DNA of 64,000 nucleotides from Apodemus sylvaticus. Taxonomy: Eukaryota > Chordata > Mammalia > Rodentia > Muridae. The notes beneath the pieces are model-generated. The model saw only the letters and a list, made by a program, of their open reading frames with translations. It had not been told where the DNA came from and made no database searches. Positions 1 through 12,000 of the stretch are shown here, in pieces. The DNA is taken from contig NC_067477.1 in the NCBI RefSeq assembly GCF_947179515.1, positions 132,668,465 through 132,732,464 on the forward strand. The letters are read 5' to 3'. Position 1 is the first letter of the stretch, and each line of letters starts with the position of its first letter. Made by a program: the position numbers and the translations under genes.

Positions 1-43
1 GTTGGAGTACACGTACGGAAGGAAAACCAAGGGTCACAACACA
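1..43 (+). CDS. Dync2li1: DYNC2LI1 exon (partial at window edge; about exon 4)
   Basis: From base 2 it reads LEYTYGRKTKGHNT and is followed by donor GTGAGT at 44. It ends on a complete codon. The 5' boundary is outside the window. Confidence 0.93.
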
Positions 44-3000
44 GTGAGTCCGCCCTGAAGGCCTGTCTCGGGCCTGAGGTGGGAGGGAGGCCGTGGTGCC
101 CAGAGCTCATGTTGTCTGCAGACAGTAATCATGCCAGTGGTGCATGGCACAGACCTGCAGCTCAGCTGACAGCCTGAATGGAGAGAACATTTTAGCTTTC
201 TCTTTTGTATCTTAAAGTGTTGAAAAAGATTGATTTGCAATTTTCGGACAGTTCTTTGGCCTACTTCTACGTATTTAATAGTGAGTTCCCTGTTTTGTAT
301 GTGATACTTTTGCTTTGGGGTTTTGGGGTTTTGTTTTGTTTTGCCACTATGTATCTCAGACTGGCCTGGAACTCCTTATGTAGCCCAGGTGGCCCCAAGT
401 CTGCAGTCCTTCTGTCTCAGCTTCCGAGTACTAGTTACGGACAGACATGTGACAGCAGGCCCAGCATGAAATGAGATTTCTTTGGAACCTGGTGGTCTAG
501 AGTCCTTTGCTCACTCACAACATCGATGGCACTTTCTCTCTGTTTCAAATAAAAATCACATTGTTACTGCCTCAGTTCTTATCATTTTAAAATTATTTTT
601 AGATTTGTCCTACGCTATGTTTTGAACATACTTTCCCTCCTCCAAGCTCTCCCGGATCCTCCCACCTCTCTACTCCCCCAGCTTCATATTCTTTCCCTCT
701 CCAAAGTGTGTGTGTGGGTGGGGGGGGGGGGGACTGAAGCAACCAAAACAAAATCAAGAAGACAAAAACACCAACCCATAACAACAAAGCAGAAGCCACA
801 CGGAAAGGCCTCGAATTGTTCTTCATTTGTCCCCTCCACTCTTGAGCCGAGGCCCGCCTGGGGTGTGGCCGACACACTGTGGCACTGCACTGCCTGCCGG
901 GAGTGTGACCGACACACTGTGGCTCTGCACTGCCCGCCAGGAGTGTGGCCGATATCCAGTGGCACTGCACTGCCCGCCAGGAGTGTGGCCAACACACTGT
1001 GGCACTGCACTACCCGCCTGGAGTGTGACCGGCACACTGTGGCACTGCACTGCCCGCCAGGAGTGTGGCCGACACACTGTGGCACTGCACTGCCCGCCAG
1101 GAGTGTGGCCGACACAGTGGCACTGCACTGCCCGCCGGGAGAGTGGCCGACACACTGTGGCTCTGCACTACCCACCTGGAGGGTTGCCGATACCCAGTGG
1201 CTCTGCACAGATCTTCCCTCTCCAGCAGGGATCAACTGCAAACAGTGTGGTGCCCCTCCCCTTCCCTGTGCCTGACCTGATGCCCCTCCCCTTCCCTTCC
1301 CTGTGCATGGCGTTCTCCAGAACTTGTGCAGGCCTGGGACTGCATTGCGGTCTCTGTGAGTCCGTGTGTGCTTCAGCCCTGTTGTGTCTGGAAGATGTTT
1401 CTTTGGGGTCATCCACCGTTTCTGGCTCTTAACAATCCTTCCACCACTTCAACATAGATCCCTGAGCCTTTCCAGGAGAGGTCTGATAAAGACACCCACT
1501 TAGGGCTGAGTGCCACTGTCTACACACTATCGTAACACAGTAGGTCTCTCTCTGTGTTAATTACCATCTACGGCTTGGAGCTTCTCTGGTGAACTCTGAG
1601 CAGTGCACTGATCTGTGGGTACACCGTCGTTAGGAGTCATGTATTGCTATGTCCACATAGAAGAGTAACAGTAGTAGTTTTTACCCTAGGTTCATGGCCT
1701 ATCTAATCTCAGCTTCATGCCTTTGTTAACAGTCAGACATGGGTTCCACCTCTGGGGCAGGCCTTTACCCCAATCAAGAAGTGGTTGGTTGCTCCCGGGA
1801 CCTTTGTGCAGTTTTGCACTGTATGTCTTGCAGGCAGGCCATTGTCCCTGGGTTTGTAACTGGGTGATCTGGGTGATATTGACAGTTACTGTTTTCCTCT
1901 GAGAGTGTTTGAAATGCCTCACAACACTGTGACTGCTCGTCTATAGTAATGAAGCCCACAGCCGAGCACAAGTTCAGCTCCTCCATGTTGGATGACATAG
2001 GCAAGTGGTGTCTTCAGCAGCGGGGCCTCCCATCCAGTTGTGGGGTGCCCACAGAGACCAGAAAGGGCACCTGCTACCTTAAGCTCTGGGGTCGCAGGTG
2101 CTTAGAGCTGCCCAGTGTGATGCTGAGAACAGAAGCAGGGGCCTCTGCAGGGGCAGCGGGCACTCTTAGCCCTTCTCCTGCCCCTTGGGGGTTCTGTTTT
2201 ATTTCAGGGACAGTTCTTCTTATATACCCTGGTTGGTCTCTAACTCCAGAATGGCCTTGAGCTCACAGTCCCCCTGCCTCAGACCTTCTGAGGGATGATA
2301 TTAGAAATGTAAATCACCATATCCATTTTATGAGTTACTTTTGACTTTTATAAAAATCTTTTAAAAAAATATGGGCTTGAGCTGTGGAATGTATGTGAAA
2401 ATATACTGTTCAAATTTTAAATTATTATTTTTTTTAAATAAAGTTGGGACTGTAGCTCAATGTTGGAGGATTTGTCTAACATTCTTTTTTTTTTTTAAAG
2501 ATTTATTTATTTATTATAAATACACCGTAGCTGTCTTCAGACACTCCAGAAGAGGGAGTCAGATCTTAGTACGGATGGGGTTGTGAGCCACCATGTGGTT
2601 GCTGGGATTTGAACTCAGGACCTTCAGAAGAGCAGTCAGTGCTCTTAACCACAGAGCCATCTCTCCAGCCCATTGTCTAGCATTCTTTACTCCTGAGTTC
2701 AACCCCTAGTTTGTTGGGCAGGGGAAAAAGTGTAAAAATTGGTCTACGGCTAAAGACCACAGGCCTGAGTCTGTTTCTGCCTGTTTTGATGTCTGTTCAG
2801 GGGATGTTAGAAGCTGTTCAGCACAGAGGAAGAACACGGTAATACATGGTGTGGGGACAGAGATTCCTAGGTGGAATTGCTTCTGAACATCTTATAGCAA
2901 AGGGGATCATTTCTTAAACTTAGGTGTGAGAACAGTCTAGAGCAGAAGGCCCCACTTCCATACACAAGCACATTTGAATGATCTAGTTCCAGTGTTTGCT

Positions 3001-6000
3001 CACTAGAGAGTGTATCAAAGAATTGTATGGTAGGACATACCCACGACCCCAGCACTCAGGAGGAGGAAGCAGGGGGATCTTTGTGAGTTTAAAGTCAAAG
3101 TAGTCCATGTAGTAAGTTCCAGTCCAGCCAGGACTGTGTAGTGAGGCTTTGATAGAGTTATATGACAGATGTAAATCTACAGAAACAAAAGTGCCTGCTA
3201 TTGCTTTCCAGATCTACCAATGAAAGTGGGTTATTAAAACCGAGAAATTAAAAAGAATTAAAAACCAAGAAATTAAAAAGAACACGGAGATGCAGGAGAA
3301 TCTGGTTTTGTGATTCACGTAGTTTATGACGTGAGCCACCCTTTTTATGGAAAACTTGAAACTGCTCTCACAAACTTGATTTCTGAGAAGGGCTGTAAAA
3401 CCTTCCTTTGTCACATTGTGAAGCAGCGAGATTTTCCAGTGAAAACTGATTCATTCCACAAACATTAGTGATTCAGTATCAGCAGCAGTAAAACAGATTT
3501 AGAGATTATGAGAATCTGTCCTGAGGAATGGGAAATAACTTGTATTCGTCTGCAATGTGCGTAACCGCCACCCACCATCCTAGTTCATGGTTGCAGGCAC
3601 ATGAAGACCCAGGTGACCACACCATCCTAGTTCATGGTCGCAGGCATATGAAAACCCAGGTGACCACTGCCTGTCACCTGTTTCTCCTCCAAACTTTGGA
3701 CCATAACATGGGGATTTTCTAACTCTCCCCAAAGCTTCCCATCTGTGTCAGGTTGAATGTTTCATTGTGAGTTCTAGATGGACGCACTCGGCCAGCTCCT
3801 TGTACAGGACAGGTGTCTGCTCGTCAGTGTTTTCTGACAATGGAGAGACGCCCTGGTGAGCAGTCCTGAGGGCTGGCCCTGGGACACACTGCTTCAAGCT
3901 GCCTGGCTACCTGGCCTTGTCAATCTCCTCTTAGCTGAAGAGTCCTCCAGACTGAAAAGCACAGCTAGCCTTATCCCACACCCTCACCCCCACACACACC
4001 TGCCATCACCAGTGGCGGCCTCCGGGGTGCTCAGGGACAGGCTCTGCTCAGGCCTAGGTTTTGCTCTGGTCTTAACCTGTCTAGCTCGCGCATTTGTGAG
4101 CATCTGTGTGTAGATCAGAATGCTCTGTTTTACTGTTCTATGTCCATCGAGAGCCCCAAGCGTGCTAAACTGAATAATTATACCTAAATTTTATTTAAGT
4201 ATATATTTCATGTGATATTGTTATTTACAAAGTTGGGAGCACTGTGAGTGCCTTCTATGAGGTATAAACAGAGTTGGTGTTTATTTTCACAGAAAAGCAT
4301 GTATCGCTGACAGTTCCTTTGTTCTTTAGAATGCATTTGATGTATTTCAAGGTACGAGTAGAGGAAAGAAAAAGTTTCAAGAAAGAAGAACGGGTTCGTG
4401 AGGGCCGAATATTTTGTATCTATGATTATTGCTGATAGGTGCTAATAAAGTATAACAAAACACTTAAAAGTTTAAAATTATTTTCTTTCAGCCAAAAGAC
4501 ATCGCTCACTTTTGGGAGCTGGGCGGAGGAACCTCGTTACTGGACCTGATCAGTATCCCGATCACGGTCGACACCCTAAGGTGAGTGCAAGGCCCCAGCA
4601 CAGGCTCCGAGAGACAGTTTTGAATTGTCCTGGGTAGACTGCAGCCCAATCCTTCCCACGAGCTTGGACTGTTCCACTTCCAGAGAAGTCTTGAAAGCCC
4701 CGAGGCCTGTCCAGGGCCGAGCGAGGTGCGTCCTGCCAGTGATGTACTTTCCAAGCCTGCCAGCAGGGAAAAATATTGACTAGGATTTGGGTGATGAATT
4801 CATTTTCCAAAGTATGAAAAGCTTGATTCTTTCCACTCGATCTTAGTGTGAGTTAACTCAGCTGGGATTTGTCTCGGCTGGCTGGTGTCCGTCTCCTGTG
4901 GAATTTAATACACTTATGTCACTGGCCTCCATCCACAGGAATGCCCCTGTGGAAGAGGAGAGGGCTCCCTACTGAATCAGGCCAAGGGGAAAACCAAACC
5001 CACAGACGCTCCCACGCATTGGCCGCCTCAGATGTGGGAACTTGTGACCTTTCTGTGTTGCTGGGATCTCATCTTTGCCAAGAAAAAAATAAATTAAATC
5101 TGGAATATTTCTTATTAGAGTTTGACACAAACCGTTGCTGTTGCCTGAACCAAATACAGAGGACCCAGCAAGTATTTGTCACATTTCAGCCATGAAGAGC
5201 CCTAGGGACAAAGTCATGTCTCCTTTACCAGACAGTTGCGCTTCGCATTCGTAGGCGTTTATTCTCCTTCGTTTCGAGACAGGGTCTAGCAATATTGCCC
5301 CAGGTAGCTTCGAACTCACAGAGATCCACTTGACTGCCTTCTGAGTACTAGGATTAACAGCATGCGATATCATGCGTGTGCATGGGTGGGTATGCATGTG
5401 TGTGCCTCTGTATGTGTGTGTACATGTGCATGCATGTGTGTGTGTGTGCACGAGTGCACGTGTGCATGTGGTGAATGTGTGTATGTGTGTGCGTGCATGT
5501 GGTGTATGAGTGCCTGAGATTGTAGAGATCAGAAGAGAGCATCAGATCTCCAGAGCTGGAGTTACGGTCAGTTGTAATGCATCCAGGATGGTGTGGGGCT
5601 CCACAAACCAGCTTCTCTTGTCAGCAGGCTTCCTGTTCGGCTTTGCAGTGAGGAGCACGAGGCTGGATGTCTCGGCCGCTGCTCAGTATATGCTAGAATC
5701 CTGAAAGGACTTGCTAGCATGAGTGAGAGTAGGCAAAGAGAGAGCCCCTTCCTTCTTCCATGCCTTTAGAGAGGCGGCCAGCTGGTGATGTGACCCAGAT
5801 GAGAGGTGGATCTTCCCACCTCAGAGATTTACATTAAAAAAAAAATCTCTCGCGAGCATATCCAGCCACTTGGGTCTTAGTTCATTCCAATTGTAGTCAC
5901 GTTGACCACTGAGAAGAGTCACCACAGACTCCACTGGACAAAACTAGGTTTTCATTTGTAAGGTATCATAGCTTCTGGGACCCCATTTGGTGCAGACCTG

Positions 6001-9000
6001 TGCAGGCCTGTGCGTGCTGCCTCAGGCTGTGCGAGTTCACATGTGCGCAGGCCCTGTTGATTTAGGGGACCTTGCTCCTAGGTGTCCCCCATCCCCTGTG
6101 GCTCTAACATTCTTTCTGCCTCCTCTTCATCGTGGTTCCCTGAGTCCTGAGACAGTGGGTTTAGGGCTGAGTGTCCAAGGACCCTCGTTCTCAGCATGTG
6201 TGGCCGTGGGTCTCTGCTCCTGTCTTCTGCAGGACGCTTCTCTGGTGTAGCTGAGCACTGATCTGGGAGTGCAGAGGACTGTCATTAGCGGTCACTTAAT
6301 TGCTGTATTCTTTTAGTGGAACACAAGTGTTTGGTTTTATCCGAGGTCCCTAAGCTAGCTAGTCTCAGGTTCTTGGCTACGCAAGCATTGTTGGGTATGG
6401 GTTCCCTCTTCTGGAGAGGGCCTTACTGTTTTACTGTTTTGTTTTGTTTTAAGGATTTGTTTTTATCAGTTTTAAATGTGTGTCTGTGCACCCACATGCA
6501 TGCACCTGTGGGGGCCAGCAGAGGGCATTAGATTTCTTGAAGCTAAGGGTACAGGTGGGCATCAGATCTCTTTACAGATGGCTGTGAGCCACCATGTGGT
6601 TGCTGGGATTTGAACTCAGGACCTTCAGAAGAACAGTCGGTGCTCTTACCCACTGAGCCATCTCTCTGGCCCTTTTTGTTGTTTTGTTTTGTTTTGTGTT
6701 TTTTTTGTTTTTTGTTTTTTTTTGTTTTGTTTTTGTTTTGTTTTTTTTGTTTTGTTTTTTTTCAAGACAGGGTTTCTCTGTATAGCCCTGGCTGTCCTGG
6801 AACTCACTCTGTAGACCAGGCTGGCCTGGAACTCAGAAATCTGCCTGCCTCTGCCTCCCAGAGTGCTGGAATTACAGGCGTGCGCTACCACCACCCGGCT
6901 TGGAGAGGGCCTTAAATGAAGTCAGATATTGGTTGTTTCCTCTCATGAGCTTTGTGTACCATTGCACCAGCATGTCTCGTAGGCAGGACACCGTTGTACA
7001 TGGAAGGGTTTGTAGCTGAGTTGGCGCTTGCATTTCTCTTTCAGTAGTGCACAGGGCACCTTGTTCCACAGATGCTAGCCTGTGGGGCGAGGCTCTGTGT
7101 AGTCACCAGCGTGTTGGGTAGATGTCGTCTTCAGCAATGGGGCCTTGGTGACAGTTTGTGGAGGGCAACCTATAGTCTTGACAACAGCCTGCGTTCTTTG
7201 GGGGTTCCAATGAAACCCCTATGGCAACAGTTTAATTAGGTGTAACCTGTTTCCAGTACTAGAAGCTCCATTTGGTGACGAGATGTTGGAGGCAGATGTT
7301 TGTTTTTGTTTTGTTTTGTTTTGGATGCTTGGTTGGTTGATTTGTTAAAATAAACTTCACAGCTACATAGTTTTCCGTTTGACTTTGTTGTTGTTCCTCC
7401 TCCTTTTATCTTCTTTCTTTCTTTCTTTCCCTTCCTTCCTTCTTTCTTTTCCTTCCATCTTTCCTTCCTTTCTTCTTCTTCCTCTTCCTTTTCCTTCTTC
7501 CCACTTTTTTTTTCTCAGACAGGATTTCTCTGTGTAGTCTTAGCTACACTGGAACTCTGTGGACCAGGCTGGCCTTGAACTCCTCTGCTTTCCAAGAGCT
7601 GCAATCAAAGGTGCGCGCCCCACTGCCAGGCTCTTTAATGGAGACAGGCAAAGCTTCCTAGGAACTAGGTGTTTGTAGTTGACCATTGAAAAGAGGCAGT
7701 GAGAGTGAGGGTGGTGAGGGTGGGGATGCGCTAAGAGCTCGCTGCCACCTTGTGTGGCCAAGAGGCAGGAAGGCTGCAAGCAGAGGCCCACTGCTGCCGG
7801 AACGAGGCAGACTTGTAGGCGACCTGACTCCTCTTCACTTAATCTGAGACTTGGCCAGACAGATTCGTGGAAATTCGGGTTTCTACAGGAAGGGAAAACT
7901 TTCCATGTTTCCTTAATCCCTCCCTGTGTGGGGTCTGAGACATCCTGCCCCGAGGCTCCAAGACAGCTGGTGCCAGCTTTGGGAGAGGGAAAGGGTCCGG
8001 GTTGTAAGGAGTTAGGCCCAGGTCTGGGGCCAGGGCTGGGTGCGGTTAGTGCATCTCCCTTCCTGCGGTGGCTAACCACAGAGAGTTTAAAACTGGAATT
8101 AATTTGACACGTAATTCCCTTGTTTGAGGCAAACCCCAGCACATTGAGAAACTGGTATATTGTCACATGCAATTAGATATTGTTTACTCTCGTCATAATG
8201 TACAAAGTACAAAATGTTCCCTCAGACTTTGATTTGTAAGGGTCCACAATTCACTGAAGAATGACTCCCCGGACTCAAATAGTATGTGAACACAAAGAGT
8301 GTTTTATTTTGCAGAGGTCCGGCATGCTGGGGTCTCCTATTACCAAGATAGAGAGACAACCAAGTGAGTTCACAGGCCTGATTCAAAGCACGTTAGGGGA
8401 TTCCAGGGTAGGCGACCTCTCTGTTCATCTGTTGGGTCCATCTCTACAGGCATTCCATTCCCCGGTCCTGGGGACTTGAAACTTGTTGGGGAAGTCTGGA
8501 AACTGTTCCTGAGGAAGTAGCTGGGGAGGTCTGGAATCTGCTGACCCATTGTCCTTGCCTCAGGCCAGGTGGTGGGTGGCTTCTGAGGCCTGGGCTTGCC
8601 TGGAATTGCCCAGTTCTTGGAAACAGAGATTTAGGCCTGTCTATCAACCTAGCCTTCTCTGATTAATTTGCAATAGAACATTTCCTGTGGACTGGTCTCA
8701 CTTCAAGAATCTTTAAGCTATTTCTTAGTTAACATTTGCCATAAAGAAGATACAGTACTAGAAACAAAAAGTTAGGCTTCTGTTCCGCCTGTTGTCAGGG
8801 TTAAAAGTGATTTTTATGTTGTACTATTTGACCATAGTAAAGAGGCTGCACCAGCCTTATAAAACAAAACCAAATTAGATACACCAAAACTCTAAGAGTA
8901 AAATTAGTTTCTTTACTACTACATACTTAGTTACAGTTCTCTGGCGAAGCAGACTGCTCATAAACTTAATCAGGTGACATAGAAATGACTGGACAGTAAT

Positions 9001-12000
9001 CTTACAGATACATTTGATATTAGTATCCAAAGGATCCTTACTAAATTGAGGCCACAGGGACAGAATTTAGATACTATTTTATATGAATTACCCAAAATAG
9101 CTGGTTTGACCGACCCCACAAAAACAAACAAACAAACAAACAAACAAACAAACAGAAAAAATTGAATAGCATCATCTTTGTCTCCCAGCAGAATATTTGC
9201 CTGTTGAGTAAGACTGTTGGCTCTGAGCTGGGCGTGATGGTGCACAGCTGTGACGCTAGCACTTGGGAGGCAGAGGCAGGAGGCAGTGCATCCATCAGTT
9301 CCAGAACTGCCTGGTCTACATGGAGAAACAGAGAAACTTTATCTCAAAAAAAGAAAAATGTTGGTCATGATTAAATGTCTGCATACTTATTCTTACCATT
9401 TTTTAAAGCACTCATATATATAAAATGTGTGTGTGTAGGGGGGGTGCCACTTGTTGACAAGTTCTTCTGTGGCACTGAGCACATGACCACTGAGCCAATA
9501 CCGTTATATTCATTCCTAGGACCTCTTGGTTTTCCTGCGGTGAAGTTCTTGTAGGCTCTTAGCAGTCTGACTCCATGGTACCTTATATGATGAGGTCATG
9601 GTACAGTGTGTGTTGAGCTCCCCCCTTTGTATAGTGCAGTGCTTTGTCATGTGTACAGACTATATCTGTTCACCCATCAGCTGCCCACGGACTCTGGGGC
9701 TGTTCCCCTTTGGCTGTTGCGGATGGTGTGGCCACGAGCACTGATACCCATATGCTTTCTCAGTCATAGCCTCCCTCTGGGCATAGTGGCTCGTGCCCAT
9801 AATTCCATCAGTCTGGGACCTAGGCAAGCAGATGTTTCAAGGCCATCCTTGGCTACATAGTAAATTCCAGAACAGCCAGGGCTACAAGGTCTCAAAAAAC
9901 AAATAACAAAGAATTCTTCAGAATTTGGGCATAGACCTGGAAATGGAATTGCTGGACCACGTGGCACCTCTGTTGTGTTACTTCAGGGACTGCCACGCTG
10001 TTTTCCAGGGCTGTTACACTATTTTCCGTATTCTCGCCAGCACGTACTTCCTCTTGTCTTTTCTTAGGTAACAGCTCCCCTAAGAGCTGTGAGACCACGC
10101 TCTCATTTTGGGTTTTCTTTAAATCTTCCTCATAGTTGAAATTGTTGAGCATTTTTAAAATTTTTAAAAATGTTCTGTGTATTGGTGTTTTGCCTGCATG
10201 CTATGTGTATCTGTGTACCACATGCATGCAGTACCTACAGAGGCCAGCAGAGGGTGTCAGAACCCCTGGAACTAGAGTCCTAGATGCCTGTGAACCAGGG
10301 ACTTGGACCTTCTGAGCCGTCGCTCCAGTCCTTAAGCATCTGTCCATGTGTTTCTTGGCCAACAGCATATCTCTTTGGAGTTATTTGAATCTATTTTCAA
10401 GTGGATTATTTTGCTGTAGCGTTTAGGTTTAGACTTATGTTTAATGTATAGGAGTGGAGCCCAGTGTCTGTGGTGATGGCAGTGTCCTCTGCTAATCAGA
10501 GCTGTTTCCAGAGAGGCAGCGTAGTATAGCTAGAAGACAGACGACTCTGATTTAAAGGCTCTTTTCAGTTTACTAGTTATGTAAATATGCACTTCTAATT
10601 TCAGATCCCTAAAATGGGCGTTGCACATCCCAGTGCGGCCCATCCGTGTGTCCATCCCCTCTGTTTATCTTGCGTTGCTGCTGGCCTTGGCACTGAGGTT
10701 TGGGCTCCCCTTCCGTGGAGCACCAGGTAAAGTCAGGTCTAGACAGGGCATCATTGGGCCGTGTGAGCTCAGCTTCTCTGTCTGCGTGGCATCGTTGCTA
10801 GCTGTAATACTGAGTACCAGTCGGGAAGGACACCAGAGCCTGTAAGCCTTGAAGTGAGCTCTCACTCCATCCTGGAATAACACATGCTGGTTTTTTAACT
10901 ATATTAGATAAATTTCGGGACATTTCACATCTCAGAGCAGTCGCCATCGGGAGCCTTTGTCTGAGGCCGTTCTAATCTCTCTAGGACGTTTTCTATTGTT
11001 CTTGTTCTGGACCTTTCCAAACCTAATGATCTCTGGTCCACCATGGAAAGTCTGTTGCAAGCCACCAAAAGCCACGTCGACAAGGTGATAATGAAGCTGG
11101 GCAAGACGAACTCTAAGGCCTCAGCGGAGATGAGGCAGAGGATGTGGAGCGCCATGCAGAAGGACCATCCGGTGAGCTCACAGCGCCTCTGGCCTCGCGC
11201 CGCCCGGGGAGGCAGCACTGCCGCGCAGCTTCTCTCATTTTCTGCATGACTTAAAATTTGTTTGATGTAAATGAACCGGTTTACCGGAAAATTACAGCAA
11301 TTTCATAAACCTCAGTAAGAACAACGCAATGAGAAGACGGTGATGTCTTCTTGTCAGACATCTGCTGTGTTTATTGTGGTGTACCTTACCACTCACGAGA
11401 AATGGAGTTTTAGAGTAGAATTTTGATATTGATTTATTTTTTTTTATTCGATATAATTTATTTACATTTCAAATGATTTCCCCTTTTCTAGCCCCCCTTG
11501 ATATTAATTTATAATCTCTGTAAAATGAAGATGAAAATCTGGTTTGAACTGGGGAAGACTGGCTGAAACTACTACAGACTGAAGCAGGAGCAGAGAGATT
11601 CAGCTGCCTCCCCAGCACCCCATGTCTGCATTCATTCAGTGGCTGTCATGTGGCTCCTCCATCATCCAAAAACTATTAAGTTACAAAGTTGCTGTGAAGG
11701 CAACACAAGTTATTTAGATACAGTCTGGAATGTCTCATCTAGAAAACTAAGAGGCGCATTTTTGTAGTGTCCATAGTTTGTGCGCCTGTCTTGCACAGTA
11801 TCAGAGCTGAGCTAAGCCAAGCAGCCCAGTACACACTTAACCCCAGAACAGTAGCTGGGGGGAGCACTCGGGAGGCAGAGGCAGGCAGATCAGAGTTCTA
11901 GGCCAGCCTGGTCTACAAAACAAGTTCCAGGACAGCCAAGGCTACACAGAGAGATTCTGTCTTGGAAAACAAAACAAAACAAATAAACAGACAGAGAGCA

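Larger units (their letters stand above)
44..4491 (+). other. Dync2li1: DYNC2LI1 intron (about intron 4)
   Basis: It holds the 40-bp minisatellite, an ID-like element split by a B2, old B1 fragments and a 47-bp tandem duplication, listed separately. I see no exon-like open frame with splice sites in the rest. Confidence 0.85.
4581..10984 (+). other. Dync2li1: DYNC2LI1 intron (about intron 5)
   Basis: This 6.4-kb intron is dense in SINEs and simple repeats, listed below. The 7640-9110 part and the 10340-10980 part look like unique intronic sequence with no recognised feature. Confidence 0.85.

Noticed and set aside
599..1432. Long open frames on both strands with Cys/His/Trp-rich repeats
   Set aside because: These are by-products of the 40-bp minisatellite read in cycling frames, inside an intron.
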